DNA from: Gracilibacillus salinarum
GTDB lineage: Bacteria > Bacillota > Bacilli > Bacillales > Amphibacillaceae
NCBI RefSeq assembly: GCF_022919575.1
Contig: NZ_CP095071.1
Span: forward strand, 2,604,001 to 2,668,000
Length of the DNA stretch: 64,000 bases
Reading direction: 5' to 3'
Shown: piece by piece, positions 1 through 7,937 of the stretch
Numbering within the stretch: position 1 is the first letter of the stretch
Layout of the letters: each line of letters opens with the position of its first letter
Position numbers and translations under genes: made by a program
Notes under the pieces: generated by a model
What the model saw: only the letters and a program-made list of their open reading frames with translations
Databases searched by the model: none
Told to the model about the DNA's origin: nothing

Positions 1-1516
1 ATTGACGGACATAATCCTCTTGTACACCTGGGGATATTCTGAAATTTAAAATCGCTTCTAAAACATCCCTGTCCTCTTCTTTATATTGGTTAATCCTTGT
101 GGTAGTAGCCACATGATCAGGATCTATTTCCTTCATCCTGCTTTCTAATTCTTTCTTAATCAGAACAAACTGATCTGCAACACTCACATTATCTCTCGAA
201 GCACTATGTTTTTGGCCCTTGTTTATCGAGATTCCTAACTTAAGCAACCCATGGTAGCCTAATGTCAGATTATTTTGCCCGCTCGGTTCACCAATAATGA
301 CGGCATCTGCTGCGTGATGATCCCTCACATAATAGGCACCAGCTGAGGAGGATACTTCTTCTTCAACAGCGCCAATCACTTTTAATTTGCAGTTATTTGG
401 AACCTGTACATCCTTCAGCATGTGCACAAAATTCACAAAACACCCCTTGGCGTCAACAACCCCTCTTCCTGAGATCGTTGTCTCATCGCTTTTCACCTTC
501 CATATATGCGGAACTGTATCTACGTGTCCTAATAACAACAGAGTATGATCACCGTCCCCTTTTTCAAAGACAATGTTTCCTGCTGGATCTACTGTGTTAG
601 TGACACCAGGAATTTGAATGTGCTGCAATAAATATTTAGTGAGCTCCTCTTCGTTATGAGACACGGAAGGGATCTGAACGACTTTATTCAATAAAGCATA
701 GCTATTATCGGCGTCCCCCATATCCCAAAACCATGAAGATTGAGCATGTGACATAGATGATCCCATTATCGCTACATCACAGACACCTAAATGGATAGCT
801 GATTGAGCAGCTCTAACTTTTTGTTTCATTCTCCCTTGTACATAATCCACAGGATCGTTCAAATATATATCCTTAACCGTAGAATCAGGATCCTCTACAT
901 CCCGAAGTAATCCATTCGTTCCTGTAACAAAACGCAAATGATGGGCGTTCATTTCTATAGCTAGATGAGCGGCAAGCATATCCGCATCAATATTGAGGTA
1001 CTGTTTAGAGTGACTTCCATTCTGTATTGGCGGTGTTACACATACGACATCATAGTGACTTAGCAATGATTCAATCAACTTCTCGTCACAAGAATGGTAA
1101 CTGCCATACAAGGAATCCCTCACGATACCTTTTTTCCCATCTTTTATCACTTTAAGGGGAGGTCCTTGTTTCCCTACGACAAGACCTTGTTCACCTGCAC
1201 ATTGTACAAAAGTTTTTAATCCTTCCTCTTGCAATCCTTTTGCTAGAGCTGGAATCATTACTTGATGATAAGCTTTGTAAATATGATCCATTTCTTCCGC
1301 GGTACAGTATCTGGCTTGACTTCCATTGTTCAAATCTAAAAAAGTGACCTCTCTCTGTATCGTTTGATAGTATTCCTCAATCCCTTTAGCTCCTCCTGCA
1401 ACAAGCAAAATCTTATTTCCTTTCTTTGATAGTCTTCTGATTTCCTTGTATACTGCATGATCTGAAGAAAGTACAGTACTGCTTCCTATCTTTATGACAT
1501 ACAATGGACTAATCAT
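1..1516 (-). CDS. Fused LysZ-type amino acid kinase / LysK-type M20 peptidase (partial)
   Basis: One uninterrupted reading frame from an ATG that overlaps the stop of the upstream reductase (ATGA) and runs off the left edge, so the C-terminus is missing. Residues about 1-255 look like an N-acetylglutamate-kinase-type domain (start KIGSS, then LLVAGGAKG, NIDADMLAA, VTGTNGLLRD). From about residue 270 an M20 metallopeptidase begins (IPSVS; GHVDTVP; GVVDAKG; EEEV; GEPSG), with the expected zinc ligands visible. In LysW pathways the kinase phosphorylates the carrier-bound side-chain carboxylate and the peptidase releases the finished amino acid. These are normally separate proteins, so the fusion is unusual. 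I followed the frame by hand through the linker and saw no stop. Confidence 0.88.
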   Translation of the reverse strand, partial: MISPLYVIKIGSSTVLSSDHAVYKEIRRLSKKGNKILLVAGGAKGIEEYYQTIQREVTFLDLNNGSQARYCTAEEMDHIYKAYHQVMIPALAKGLQEEGLKTFVQCAGEQGLVVGKQGPPLKVIKDGKKGIVRDSLYGSYHSCDEKLIESLLSHYDVVCVTPPIQNGSHSKQYLNIDADMLAAHLAIEMNAHHLRFVTGTNGLLRDVEDPDSTVKDIYLNDPVDYVQGRMKQKVRAAQSAIHLGVCDVAIMGSSMSHAQSSWFWDMGDADNSYALLNKVVQIPSVSHNEEELTKYLLQHIQIPGVTNTVDPAGNIVFEKGDGDHTLLLLGHVDTVPHIWKVKSDETTISGRGVVDAKGCFVNFVHMLKDVQVPNNCKLKVIGAVEEEVSSSAGAYYVRDHHAADAVIIGEPSGQNNLTLGYHGLLKLGISINKGQKHSASRDNVSVADQFVLIKKELESRMKEIDPDHVATTTRINQYKEEDRDVLEAILNFRISPGVQEDYVRQ

Positions 1517-2553
1517 GGCCACATCCCTTCATTCTGAAAATGAAGTGATTGATACTCTGGGTAGTCAAAATATTGATTGAAGGCTTGAATTGCCTGTCCG
1601 GCAGCTCCTTTGATCATGTTATCCAACGTACAGATAGATACACAGTTGTTTCCATCTACGTAGGCTGCCACTTCCACTCTGTTCGTGCCGGCTGTGGACT
1701 TAATCATCGGATTAAATCGTCCACCGCTTTCTTTTAAATAATCGATAAAAGTTAATTGCTTAAAATCACGGTAAAATGACCGTTTGACATCTAATTCTGA
1801 AATATTCTCTCTTAATTGTGAATATGCGGTAACCATGATTCCTCTAGGTAAATCTAAGCTGTATGTAGAAAATTGCAGTTCCAAATCTGCTCCGCACATA
1901 TCACGAAAGGCATGAACAATCTCAGGCTGGTGCCTATGACCATGAACCTTATGAGGACGTATATTGTGTGCCCTCTCTGCATGCGTTTCAGAGGATTTCT
2001 TACCTCCTCCACTTGATCCTGTTTTCGCATCAATGACTACTCTCTTTTCAATTAATTGATGCTTCACCAGAGGATAGAGAGAATAGATACTCGCTACGGC
2101 CATGCAGCCTGGCAAATTAATAATTTTTGCGGTTCGATCTATTTTATGGAATTCAGGAATGTAGTATTGTGATGCTAAATAACTGTCTGATTTAAGTGAT
2201 TGGGGATAATACTTCTCAAGTTGATGAACCTCTTTCAGTCTAAAATCTCCACTTACATTAAAAATGACTAAAGCCTTGGCTTTGATGTCTTCAATATAAG
2301 AAGGTAATACTCCAGTTGGTAGGCACGAAAATATGACATCAAATCCGTTCTCAAGTTCATGAACAGGCTTAAATCTCAACTGTCGATTTTCACCATTCAA
2401 AACACGATAATATTTCTCTACCGATTGACCAGCTAAAGATTCAGAAGAAACAAATTCGATGGATACTTCAGGTTGATTTTTTAATATTCGATAGATTTCC
2501 ATACCAACAAATCCACTGCCACCTAAAATAGCAACTTTGATTTTCGTTTTCAT
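1513..2553 (-). CDS. lysY: LysY/ArgC-type acyl-phosphate reductase (346 aa)
   Basis: NAD(P)H-dependent reduction of an acyl phosphate to a semialdehyde, the third step of carrier-bound lysine or ornithine synthesis. Visible features are the N-terminal Rossmann motif ILGGSGFVG, the catalytic cysteine in INLPGCMAVAS, the glycine-rich GSSGGGKK, and the substrate-side HRHQPEI. Length is normal for the ArgC/LysY family. The start codon overlaps the stop of the DegT gene and the stop overlaps the start of the kinase-peptidase fusion, so translation is probably coupled. The neighbouring LysW carrier is the reason for preferring LysY-type over ordinary ArgC; the substrate (glutamyl, aminoadipyl or a modified chain) cannot be read from the sequence. 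Confidence 0.86.
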   Translation of the reverse strand: MKTKIKVAILGGSGFVGMEIYRILKNQPEVSIEFVSSESLAGQSVEKYYRVLNGENRQLRFKPVHELENGFDVIFSCLPTGVLPSYIEDIKAKALVIFNVSGDFRLKEVHQLEKYYPQSLKSDSYLASQYYIPEFHKIDRTAKIINLPGCMAVASIYSLYPLVKHQLIEKRVVIDAKTGSSGGGKKSSETHAERAHNIRPHKVHGHRHQPEIVHAFRDMCGADLELQFSTYSLDLPRGIMVTAYSQLRENISELDVKRSFYRDFKQLTFIDYLKESGGRFNPMIKSTAGTNRVEVAAYVDGNNCVSICTLDNMIKGAAGQAIQAFNQYFDYPEYQSLHFQNEGMWP

Positions 2554-3869
2554 CCTAACCTTGCATCCCTTTCATATGGAGGTTGAATAGCACCTAATTC
2601 TTCTACAACTTTTCTAACCTTATCTGGATTTTTGTCAATTTTTTGGAATGCTAATGCATAAGATTGAATTCTTTCATACTCTATAGGGGATCGCAGCTCG
2701 CGACAAATCGTTAAGGTGTTTCTGAACATAGCTAACGTATTCGGATAGTCCTCGATCTGATAATTTCGATCTGTATCATTTAGACAGAATGGGTACTGAT
2801 TTCCAAATCCTTTCTTATTTTGAAACGGAAGATGACCTGGTATCGGTCGATTTTGCCATTCTCTCGCAAAAACACCTTCCTCCATTATCAATTGTTGTAT
2901 CGCTTCTTTTACTTTATAATCTTCGAGATCATCCAACCCTTTCATTGCAGGATTTAGCTTGATACGATACATATTATAGCTGTGTTTACAACCTTCCGGA
3001 ACATATGGAGGGCTGAATAATTCTGTATCAGCTAACGCGTCACTTAAAAACTTTGCGTTACGTGCTCTTACTGCATCATAATAGGGCAATCTTTCTAACT
3101 GACTAATTCCAAAAGCAGCAGCAATCCAAGACATGCTATAATCAATCCCAGATTCGTCTAAAAATGCTAAAGCACGCTGATAGTCTTCTTCCTTTTTAAA
3201 GAAGGAAATACCACCTTCTCCTCCTACAGGAAAATTCTTATCAGCCATTAAGCTTTGTCCTGCTGCATCTCCTATGGAGCCACAAATCTCATCGTGGATC
3301 GAAGCAGAATGGGCATGAGAAGCATCTTCCACAAGCTTCAACTCATATTTATCACAGATCTGTTGCAAGGCAGCTAAATCAGCTGGCAGACCGTGAACAT
3401 GAACAGGCATAATTACCTTTGTTCTATCAGTTATGAGTGCCTCTACTTGAGAAACATCCATGCAATAAGAATTCGGATCAATATCTGTAAATACTGGTAT
3501 AGCTTTAGCTGCTAAAACAGCCTGCGCTGTCGCGATGAAAGTAAAATTAGGAATAATCACTTCGTCTCCCGGCTCCACCCCAGCTCCAACTAAAGCAAGG
3601 TGTAAGCTCGAAGTTCCACTTGCGGTCGGAATGGCATAATTTGCGCCAACGTACTTTCTATACTTTTCTGCAAACTCATTAATTACTTTATTCGGATCAT
3701 GTTGTATGGAGATTAGCATTTGCATCATATCTTCTTTCGTAATGTACGGGAAGTTAGTCTTCCGATTATCATACGGTAATACTGGTTCACCCCCAAAATA
3801 AGCCAGACTCTCGAAAACCATTTCTTCAGACGGGAAATCAAGTGGTTTTTGCAAAAAATCTGTTCTCAA
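2550..3869 (-). CDS. DegT/DnrJ/EryC1-family aminotransferase
   Basis: PLP-dependent aminotransferase of the DegT class, usually acting on sugar or aldehyde substrates. The fold signature runs from SGTSSLHLAL, GDEVIIPNFTFIATAQAVL, PVFTDIDP and VEDASHAHSA to GDAAGQSLMADKNFPVGGEGG, where the lysine of ADKNF sits at the Schiff-base position. It is about 440 aa, longer than a typical 370-400 aa member, with an N-terminal extension. A TTG at 3869 lies about 7 nt after GAGGTGA and is preferred; a GTG at 3878 is possible. The gene overlaps the end of the truncated DegT-like gene. In this operon it most likely aminates the carrier-bound semialdehyde, replacing the class III LysJ/ArgD enzyme; that role is inferred. 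Confidence 0.8.
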   Translation of the reverse strand: MRTDFLQKPLDFPSEEMVFESLAYFGGEPVLPYDNRKTNFPYITKEDMMQMLISIQHDPNKVINEFAEKYRKYVGANYAIPTASGTSSLHLALVGAGVEPGDEVIIPNFTFIATAQAVLAAKAIPVFTDIDPNSYCMDVSQVEALITDRTKVIMPVHVHGLPADLAALQQICDKYELKLVEDASHAHSASIHDEICGSIGDAAGQSLMADKNFPVGGEGGISFFKKEEDYQRALAFLDESGIDYSMSWIAAAFGISQLERLPYYDAVRARNAKFLSDALADTELFSPPYVPEGCKHSYNMYRIKLNPAMKGLDDLEDYKVKEAIQQLIMEEGVFAREWQNRPIPGHLPFQNKKGFGNQYPFCLNDTDRNYQIEDYPNTLAMFRNTLTICRELRSPIEYERIQSYALAFQKIDKNPDKVRKVVEELGAIQPPYERDARLG

Positions 3870-4479
3870 CCATCTCACCTCTTTTTAATAATGATAATTT
3901 AGCACAGGCAGCTACTAGCGGACTAATTCGATAATTAAACTGAATACCAGGCTGTAAATCAGGGTGACTCTCCTCTTGTGTCCACATCGTTCTCAGGTCA
4001 AAAGCACCGAAAATTTTTAATCTTTCCGCCTTCTCCCAAATTCTGTTGTCCTGCGTTGCCATTAACGCACACGGTCCAAATCCTAATTCTGTGAAATCCA
4101 AAACTAAAGTGGATGGTTGTTGAAGTTCCTCTTCGAAGCTTCCGATATTCTGCCAATTTACCGAAAATCGTTCAAAGCTATCCTGTTCTATTACATATTG
4201 ATTACTTATACCAAGCCAATCGATAAATTTTTCTTCCTGATCTGTCGTATTGGATAATGTCACAGAGTCTCCATGTCCAATATCGTTACCTTGCAAGGCT
4301 CCATGAAGAGCGCCTGTATAACTATTAAAGGTGGATACATAAGGCAACTTCGTGATTTTTGTAATAGCGCTTTCGAGACCTTTGATTTCCTTTTCATTCT
4401 TTTCGATACTCATTATAATTCCAGAGTTTAAGACCCTAGATAAAACAAAAGAGATTTGAAATCGAGTGCTTTTATCCAT
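3838..4479 (-). CDS. Truncated DegT-like protein without PLP lysine
   Basis: About 213 aa from the ATG at 4479, which follows AAAGGAGAAAG. The segment VSTFNSYTGALHGALQ...GHGDSVTLSN matches the N-terminal half of DegT enzymes. IFGAFDLRTMWTQ followed by GIQFNYRISPLVAACAKLSLL matches the later region around the conserved NYR and AA residues. The stretch that should carry the Schiff-base lysine is missing, so it is unlikely to be an active aminotransferase alone. It lies between the ligase gene and the full DegT gene with overlaps on both sides, so it is expressed as part of the operon. A heteromeric partner for the complete DegT protein is a plausible role; a decaying duplicate is the alternative. 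Confidence 0.6.
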   Translation of the reverse strand: MDKSTRFQISFVLSRVLNSGIIMSIEKNEKEIKGLESAITKITKLPYVSTFNSYTGALHGALQGNDIGHGDSVTLSNTTDQEEKFIDWLGISNQYVIEQDSFERFSVNWQNIGSFEEELQQPSTLVLDFTELGFGPCALMATQDNRIWEKAERLKIFGAFDLRTMWTQEESHPDLQPGIQFNYRISPLVAACAKLSLLKRGEMVENRFFAKTT

Positions 4480-5347
4480 ATACTTTCTCCTTTCGATCTT
4501 GGGTAATAACATCTTCTACGTAACCAGCAAGTAAATACGGGATGTTGACTTTATGCTCTTTAAATGATTGAGCAAATTCCGGATTTTGATTAATTTCACA
4601 TACTAAATATTTCTCATGCGTAAAGTCATACAATAAATCTAATCCATATACACCTGAATCCATCGCACTTATCACTTTGGTTACTATTTCATAAATCTCT
4701 TTATCGATGGCTATCGGTACCACAGATGCTCCTAAATGTGTATTCGTTTTCCAAGATTCATTAGATACTCTCTTAAAAGCAACGACAGGAAAAGATCCAA
4801 TAATGACTACTCTTATATCAAAATTTCCTTTATTTATGAATTCTTGCACAATCACGGGAAACTCTTTGTTTTTGACATCTAATGATTCTCGTGCTGCTAT
4901 CCAGGCATCTAAACATCTTTGATTTTCGATCAGACAAATACCCCTTCCCCAAGAAGACGTTGCTGGTTTAATTAAAAAAGTATCACCGAATCCATTATGA
5001 CTATCTGTTAAATCTCTGGGCTGAAAGGCAACTTTATAATTTGGTTGAGGGATATCATGCTTTTGAAATAATAATGCTTGCAGAATCTTATCTGTGCATA
5101 CATTGATGGAAGCAGAGGTATTGATTGTTTTTAATCCAGCTTTTTCTAAAATATGGGCCCTTTTCTTTGCTTCTACTTGAGATAAACAACGGATAATAGC
5201 AAGATCGTACCTTTGGTTGAATATATCGTCCAAAGGCAGACTCATAGAATCTAAGATTACTTTGACCTCTATATTTTTTCTGTTTAATTCACTGATCATT
5301 AATTTTTCTTCTTCTCTCAATCTCGTCACACACATTAAGATTTCCAT
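4472..5347 (-). CDS. lysX: LysX-type ATP-grasp ligase
   Basis: RimK-like ATP-grasp enzyme that would join the alpha-amino group of an acidic amino acid to the C-terminal glutamate of the carrier. Motifs seen are LIKPATSSWGRGICLIEN (ATP-grasp), VQEFI, DIRVVIIG, GVYGLDLLYDF and EINQNPEF (metal and phosphate binding). I choose the ATG at 5347, nine codons inside the longest frame, because GGGGTG lies just upstream and this start falls right after the lysW stop. The product is then about 291 aa, close to the LysX/ArgX family length. Its position beside lysW supports a LysX/ArgX role over a ribosomal RimK role. Confidence 0.87.
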   Translation of the reverse strand: MEILMCVTRLREEEKLMISELNRKNIEVKVILDSMSLPLDDIFNQRYDLAIIRCLSQVEAKKRAHILEKAGLKTINTSASINVCTDKILQALLFQKHDIPQPNYKVAFQPRDLTDSHNGFGDTFLIKPATSSWGRGICLIENQRCLDAWIAARESLDVKNKEFPVIVQEFINKGNFDIRVVIIGSFPVVAFKRVSNESWKTNTHLGASVVPIAIDKEIYEIVTKVISAMDSGVYGLDLLYDFTHEKYLVCEINQNPEFAQSFKEHKVNIPYLLAGYVEDVITQDRKEKVYG

Positions 5348-5351
5348 GTCA

Positions 5352-5525
5352 TTATTCACCCCATGATTCTTCAATTTCAGGCGCTAGCTCAAGTGTTAAC
5401 AATCCGTTCGCTTCCATCACTTCATGCTCTTCTCCACAATCAGAGCATTCAACAATTTCCCCCACAAACACATCATTTTCGATCTCAATAGCAGACTGAC
5501 ATACCAGACAATTAGCATTCTTCAT
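5352..5525 (-). CDS. lysW: LysW-type amino-group carrier protein (57 aa)
   Basis: A small acidic protein with Cys residues in CLVC (6, 9) and CSDC (27, 30) that should bind zinc. It continues ECSDCGEEHEV, then LLTLELAPEIEESWGE, and ends in WGE. In known LysW proteins the terminal Glu of the EDWGE tail carries the substrate, and this tail is conserved here. The start has a strong AGGAGG site (5533-5538 on the complement). It is the first gene of the minus-strand operon and is divergent from a LysR regulator. Only the first pair of the usual CPxCG pattern deviates (CLVC). Identification is firm; which amino acid is loaded is not known. Confidence 0.9.
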   Translation of the reverse strand: MKNANCLVCQSAIEIENDVFVGEIVECSDCGEEHEVMEANGLLTLELAPEIEESWGE

Positions 5526-5556
5526 CGTACATTCCTCCTATTTTTTATTAATTTTT

Positions 5557-5569
5557 ACACATTTTGTGT
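5557..5569. promoter_or_regulatory. Palindrome ACACATTTTGTGT in the lysW-lysR intergenic region
   Basis: The 135-bp divergent region between the carrier gene and the LysR gene contains this 13-bp inverted repeat (ACACA/TGTGT). It lies about 30 bp upstream of the lysW start. LysR regulators commonly bind dyads between divergent genes, so it is a candidate operator. No footprint or conserved copy supports it within the window. Confidence 0.3.
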
Positions 5570-5660
5570 GTGCAACTACATTTTATGGTAATATGAATCT
5601 GTACACCAGATGAAAAAATCGATGGTATGAATCGGAAATGATGATAGGAGGGAAAATTCG

Positions 5661-6551
5661 ATGGATATGAAGCAATTATCGACATTTCAGGTTGCCAGTG
5701 AAACGTTAAATTTCACCAAAAGTGCTGAAATTTTAAATTATGCGCAATCAAGTGTAACGTCCCATATCAAAAGCTTAGAAACAGAACTCGGTGTTAACCT
5801 ATTTGAGCGCCTGGGAAACAAATTAGTGTTAACCCCATTTGGAGAGAGATTCAGAGTGTATTCGGATGCAATCATTACCCAGTACCAGTCAGCAATGGAA
5901 GAAATTAATTACGATAAGAACATGACAAGTACTATCGTTGTAGGAGCAACGGAAAGTCAATGTACGTATAAAATGCCTGACGTTCTAAAAGAACTAAAAT
6001 TGTTATTTCCAAATGTGAAGGTAATCATCAAACCAGTTCATAAATTATCGGATATTCAGTCTGAATTACAATCTGGAGAAATGGATTTTGCTTTTATATT
6101 CGGAGACGATATTGAGGAAAGAAATAACATGCAGGTTTCCAAACTATCCAAGGGGCACTTAGTTTTAGTAGCTTCTCCCACCAATAAAGCCACGTACATT
6201 GAAAACCCTAAACTGGAAGACTTAATTGAAGAGACGCTCATTTTAACAGAAAAAGGATGTTCATACAGAAATTTATTAGAAGGTATGCTTGACACCTCCC
6301 AAATTAAATTTAACTCCACTTTCGAAATCACGAATATAGAAACCTTAAAAAATTGTGTGAAGTCAGACCTAGGCATTGCTTTACTACCTTATGAAGTAGT
6401 GAAAAGAGAAGTGGATAACAACGAATTAAAGATTATTCCATTATCACAAGTGAAACATCATGAGATTTCCCACTTTCTTTCATGGCATAAAGATAAAAAA
6501 CTTACACCTCTTTTAAATACCTTTATTTCACTTAGCCAGAACGTTTTTTGA
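5661..6551 (+). CDS. LysR-family transcriptional regulator
   Basis: 296 aa. The N-terminal winged helix is clear: MKQLSTFQVASETLNFTKSAEIL, then SSVTSHIKSLETELGVNLFERLGNKLVLT. The remaining two thirds form the LysR effector-binding domain (IVVGATESQCTYKMPDVLKEL; MDFAFIFGDD; LALLPYEVVKRE-like end). AGGAGGG lies about 8 nt before the ATG. It is transcribed away from the LysW operon across a 135-bp gap, the usual arrangement for a LysR protein that controls its neighbour, probably in response to a pathway product. The effector cannot be predicted. Confidence 0.85.
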   Translation: MDMKQLSTFQVASETLNFTKSAEILNYAQSSVTSHIKSLETELGVNLFERLGNKLVLTPFGERFRVYSDAIITQYQSAMEEINYDKNMTSTIVVGATESQCTYKMPDVLKELKLLFPNVKVIIKPVHKLSDIQSELQSGEMDFAFIFGDDIEERNNMQVSKLSKGHLVLVASPTNKATYIENPKLEDLIEETLILTEKGCSYRNLLEGMLDTSQIKFNSTFEITNIETLKNCVKSDLGIALLPYEVVKREVDNNELKIIPLSQVKHHEISHFLSWHKDKKLTPLLNTFISLSQNVF

Positions 6552-6588
6552 TTATACGAATGAAGATGCCCTCCATTTTCTGTATAAT

Positions 6589-6628
6589 AATAGACCTCAC
6601 TACCGGATGTAGCAAGGTCTATTTTTTA
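6589..6628 (+). terminator. Terminator after the LysR gene
   Basis: AATAGACCT and AGGTCTATT form a 9-bp stem, extended inside by CTAC/GTAG, followed by a T-rich run. It lies about 40 bp after the LysR stop. Confidence 0.8.
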
Positions 6629-7300
6629 TTTGCGACTTATGGTTGCTGTTGTTGCCAGAGAAACTATAATAATAGACAACAGTTTCTCCGATACGCACAT
6701 TCACTGGACCCTTTAATATTCAATTCAGGAAATGATCTATGCTTAAAGGCTTCTCTGTCTCCACAACCATTTCACTTAGCCAGTGCGTTTTTTGATGTTT
6801 GTGTTGCCTTTTTATCACGGCGATAACCGTCCGTAATACCCCCCACTGATTGAAGTCTCACTTTATTCAACTCTTTAAACAAGAACAGATCCATCCTGAT
6901 CTAATATAGGAGTTAGCCCGCCTGAATAACGATCCCAACTAAACAATGTACCCCTGTCTGAAGATCTACTAATACATTACAGCCAGCAACGTTTGATTTT
7001 TCTTTATGTATCTCCTGTTATCTGACTTTTTGAACATGTACTTTTCACAGGAAAATACTTGCTCTTTGATGTAGTTGGAGGTATAATAAAATAAGAACAT
7101 ACATTCCCTTTAATTGTCACCATTTTATAAAGAAGGTGATGCCAAGGCCATTTTATAATTTCTTCGTTTTCCCTCTAAAAACTTCCTAGACTACCATAAA
7201 AAAAAAGAGCAATCATACCAGATCACTCCATGAATGCTGTGTCCAAACATCGATTTTGTATGCTATAATCAAATCATAATTACTAAGGAGATGCTGTTAA
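6629..7300. other. Gene-poor spacer with one short repeat element
   Basis: I find no convincing gene here. The stretch holds an inverted copy of the short dispersed element (6816-6861) and a 20-bp segment at about 6771-6797 that repeats the 3' end of the LysR gene (TTTCACTTAGCCAG, then CGTTTTTTGA). Near the right end there is an extended -10 promoter, TGCTATAAT at 7261-7269, for the next gene. Confidence 0.6.
6816..6861 (-). repeat. Short form of the ATAAA-flanked dispersed element
   Basis: 46 bp, reverse orientation, flanked on both sides by TTTAT (6811-6815 and 6862-6866). On the complement it reads GTGAGACTTCAATCAG, then GGGGGGTATTACGGACGG, then the CCGTG end. The same sequence recurs across the window. 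Confidence 0.85.
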
Positions 7301-7696
7301 ATGTCCGAAAAACTTTTATTGCAGATCTTAGATGAAATTCACGGATTAAAAGATGAACAGAAGAGTACAAACCAAAGACTTGATCGAATGGATGAACGTT
7401 TTATAGCAATTGATGAACACTTTGATCAAATCGATGAGCGCTTTGTGGCTATTGATGATCGCTTTAATCAAATCGATGAGAACTATAAAGTCATTGATGA
7501 ACGTTTAAGTCAATTAGAGTTAAAAACAGATGCTGTTCAAGAGCAAACTGCGAAATTAAGTGAATATCACGCTGAAACGACCATTCGATTAAAGAATATG
7601 GCTTCATCCGATGATATCAAGTATCTGAAAGAGCTAGTTTTTAAGCATGATGAAGAAATATATAAGCTTAAGTCACAACAACAACATAACAACTAA
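7301..7696 (+). CDS. Coiled-coil repeat protein of unknown function
   Basis: 131 aa with an AAGGAG site. The centre is a run of near-identical heptad-pair repeats of the form DERF-AID-HFDQI (RFIAIDEHFDQIDERFVAID, RFNQIDENYKVID), with hydrophobic residues at coiled-coil positions. The rest is strongly charged and lacks a signal peptide or membrane segment, so a soluble elongated oligomer is expected. The promoter has an extended -10 (TGCTATAAT, 7261-7269). I do not recognise a specific family; similar tandem-repeat coiled-coil proteins are common in Bacillaceae and have no firm assigned role. The internal DNA repeats could allow length variation. Confidence 0.7.
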   Translation: MSEKLLLQILDEIHGLKDEQKSTNQRLDRMDERFIAIDEHFDQIDERFVAIDDRFNQIDENYKVIDERLSQLELKTDAVQEQTAKLSEYHAETTIRLKNMASSDDIKYLKELVFKHDEEIYKLKSQQQHNN

Positions 7697-7756
7697 AATA
7701 GTGAATGTTCATTCACTCACTAAACACAGTACCACATTCTTATTTCTCCATCACTG

Positions 7757-7799
7757 AGCGTTTGAAACACCCTTCATTAAAATATCGATTTCAAACGCT
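7757..7799. repeat. 11-bp inverted repeat with 21-nt loop
   Basis: AGCGTTTGAAA and TTTCAAACGCT face each other downstream of the coiled-coil gene. There is no T-run, so it is a poor terminator; it may be a protein-binding site or an RNA stem. Confidence 0.5.
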
Positions 7800-7867
7800 T
7801 CAGCCTATTTTCAAAGTAAAGAATTGATTTCCATTTATTAAATGACTGTCACTTCTAGTTACATAAA

Positions 7868-7911
7868 GTGAGACTTCAATCAGTGGGGTATTACGGACAG
7901 TTAGCGCCTTG
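7868..7911 (+). repeat. Short form of the ATAAA-flanked dispersed element
   Basis: 44 bp between two ATAAA copies (7863-7867 and 7912-7916). It has the typical GTGAGACTTCAATCAGTGGG start and the TATTACGGACAG centre. Confidence 0.88.
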
Positions 7912-7937
7912 ATAAAAGCGTTGATAAGAATTTCTCA

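Noticed and set aside
2550-3869. The DegT gene as part of a sugar-nucleotide or capsule cluster
   Set aside because: No sugar-nucleotide or glycosyltransferase genes are visible, and overlaps tie it to the LysW operon; the left flank is not visible, so this is not absolute.
6548-6826. 92-aa ORF after the LysR gene
   Set aside because: It runs through the terminator and ends in the repeat element, with no ribosome site.
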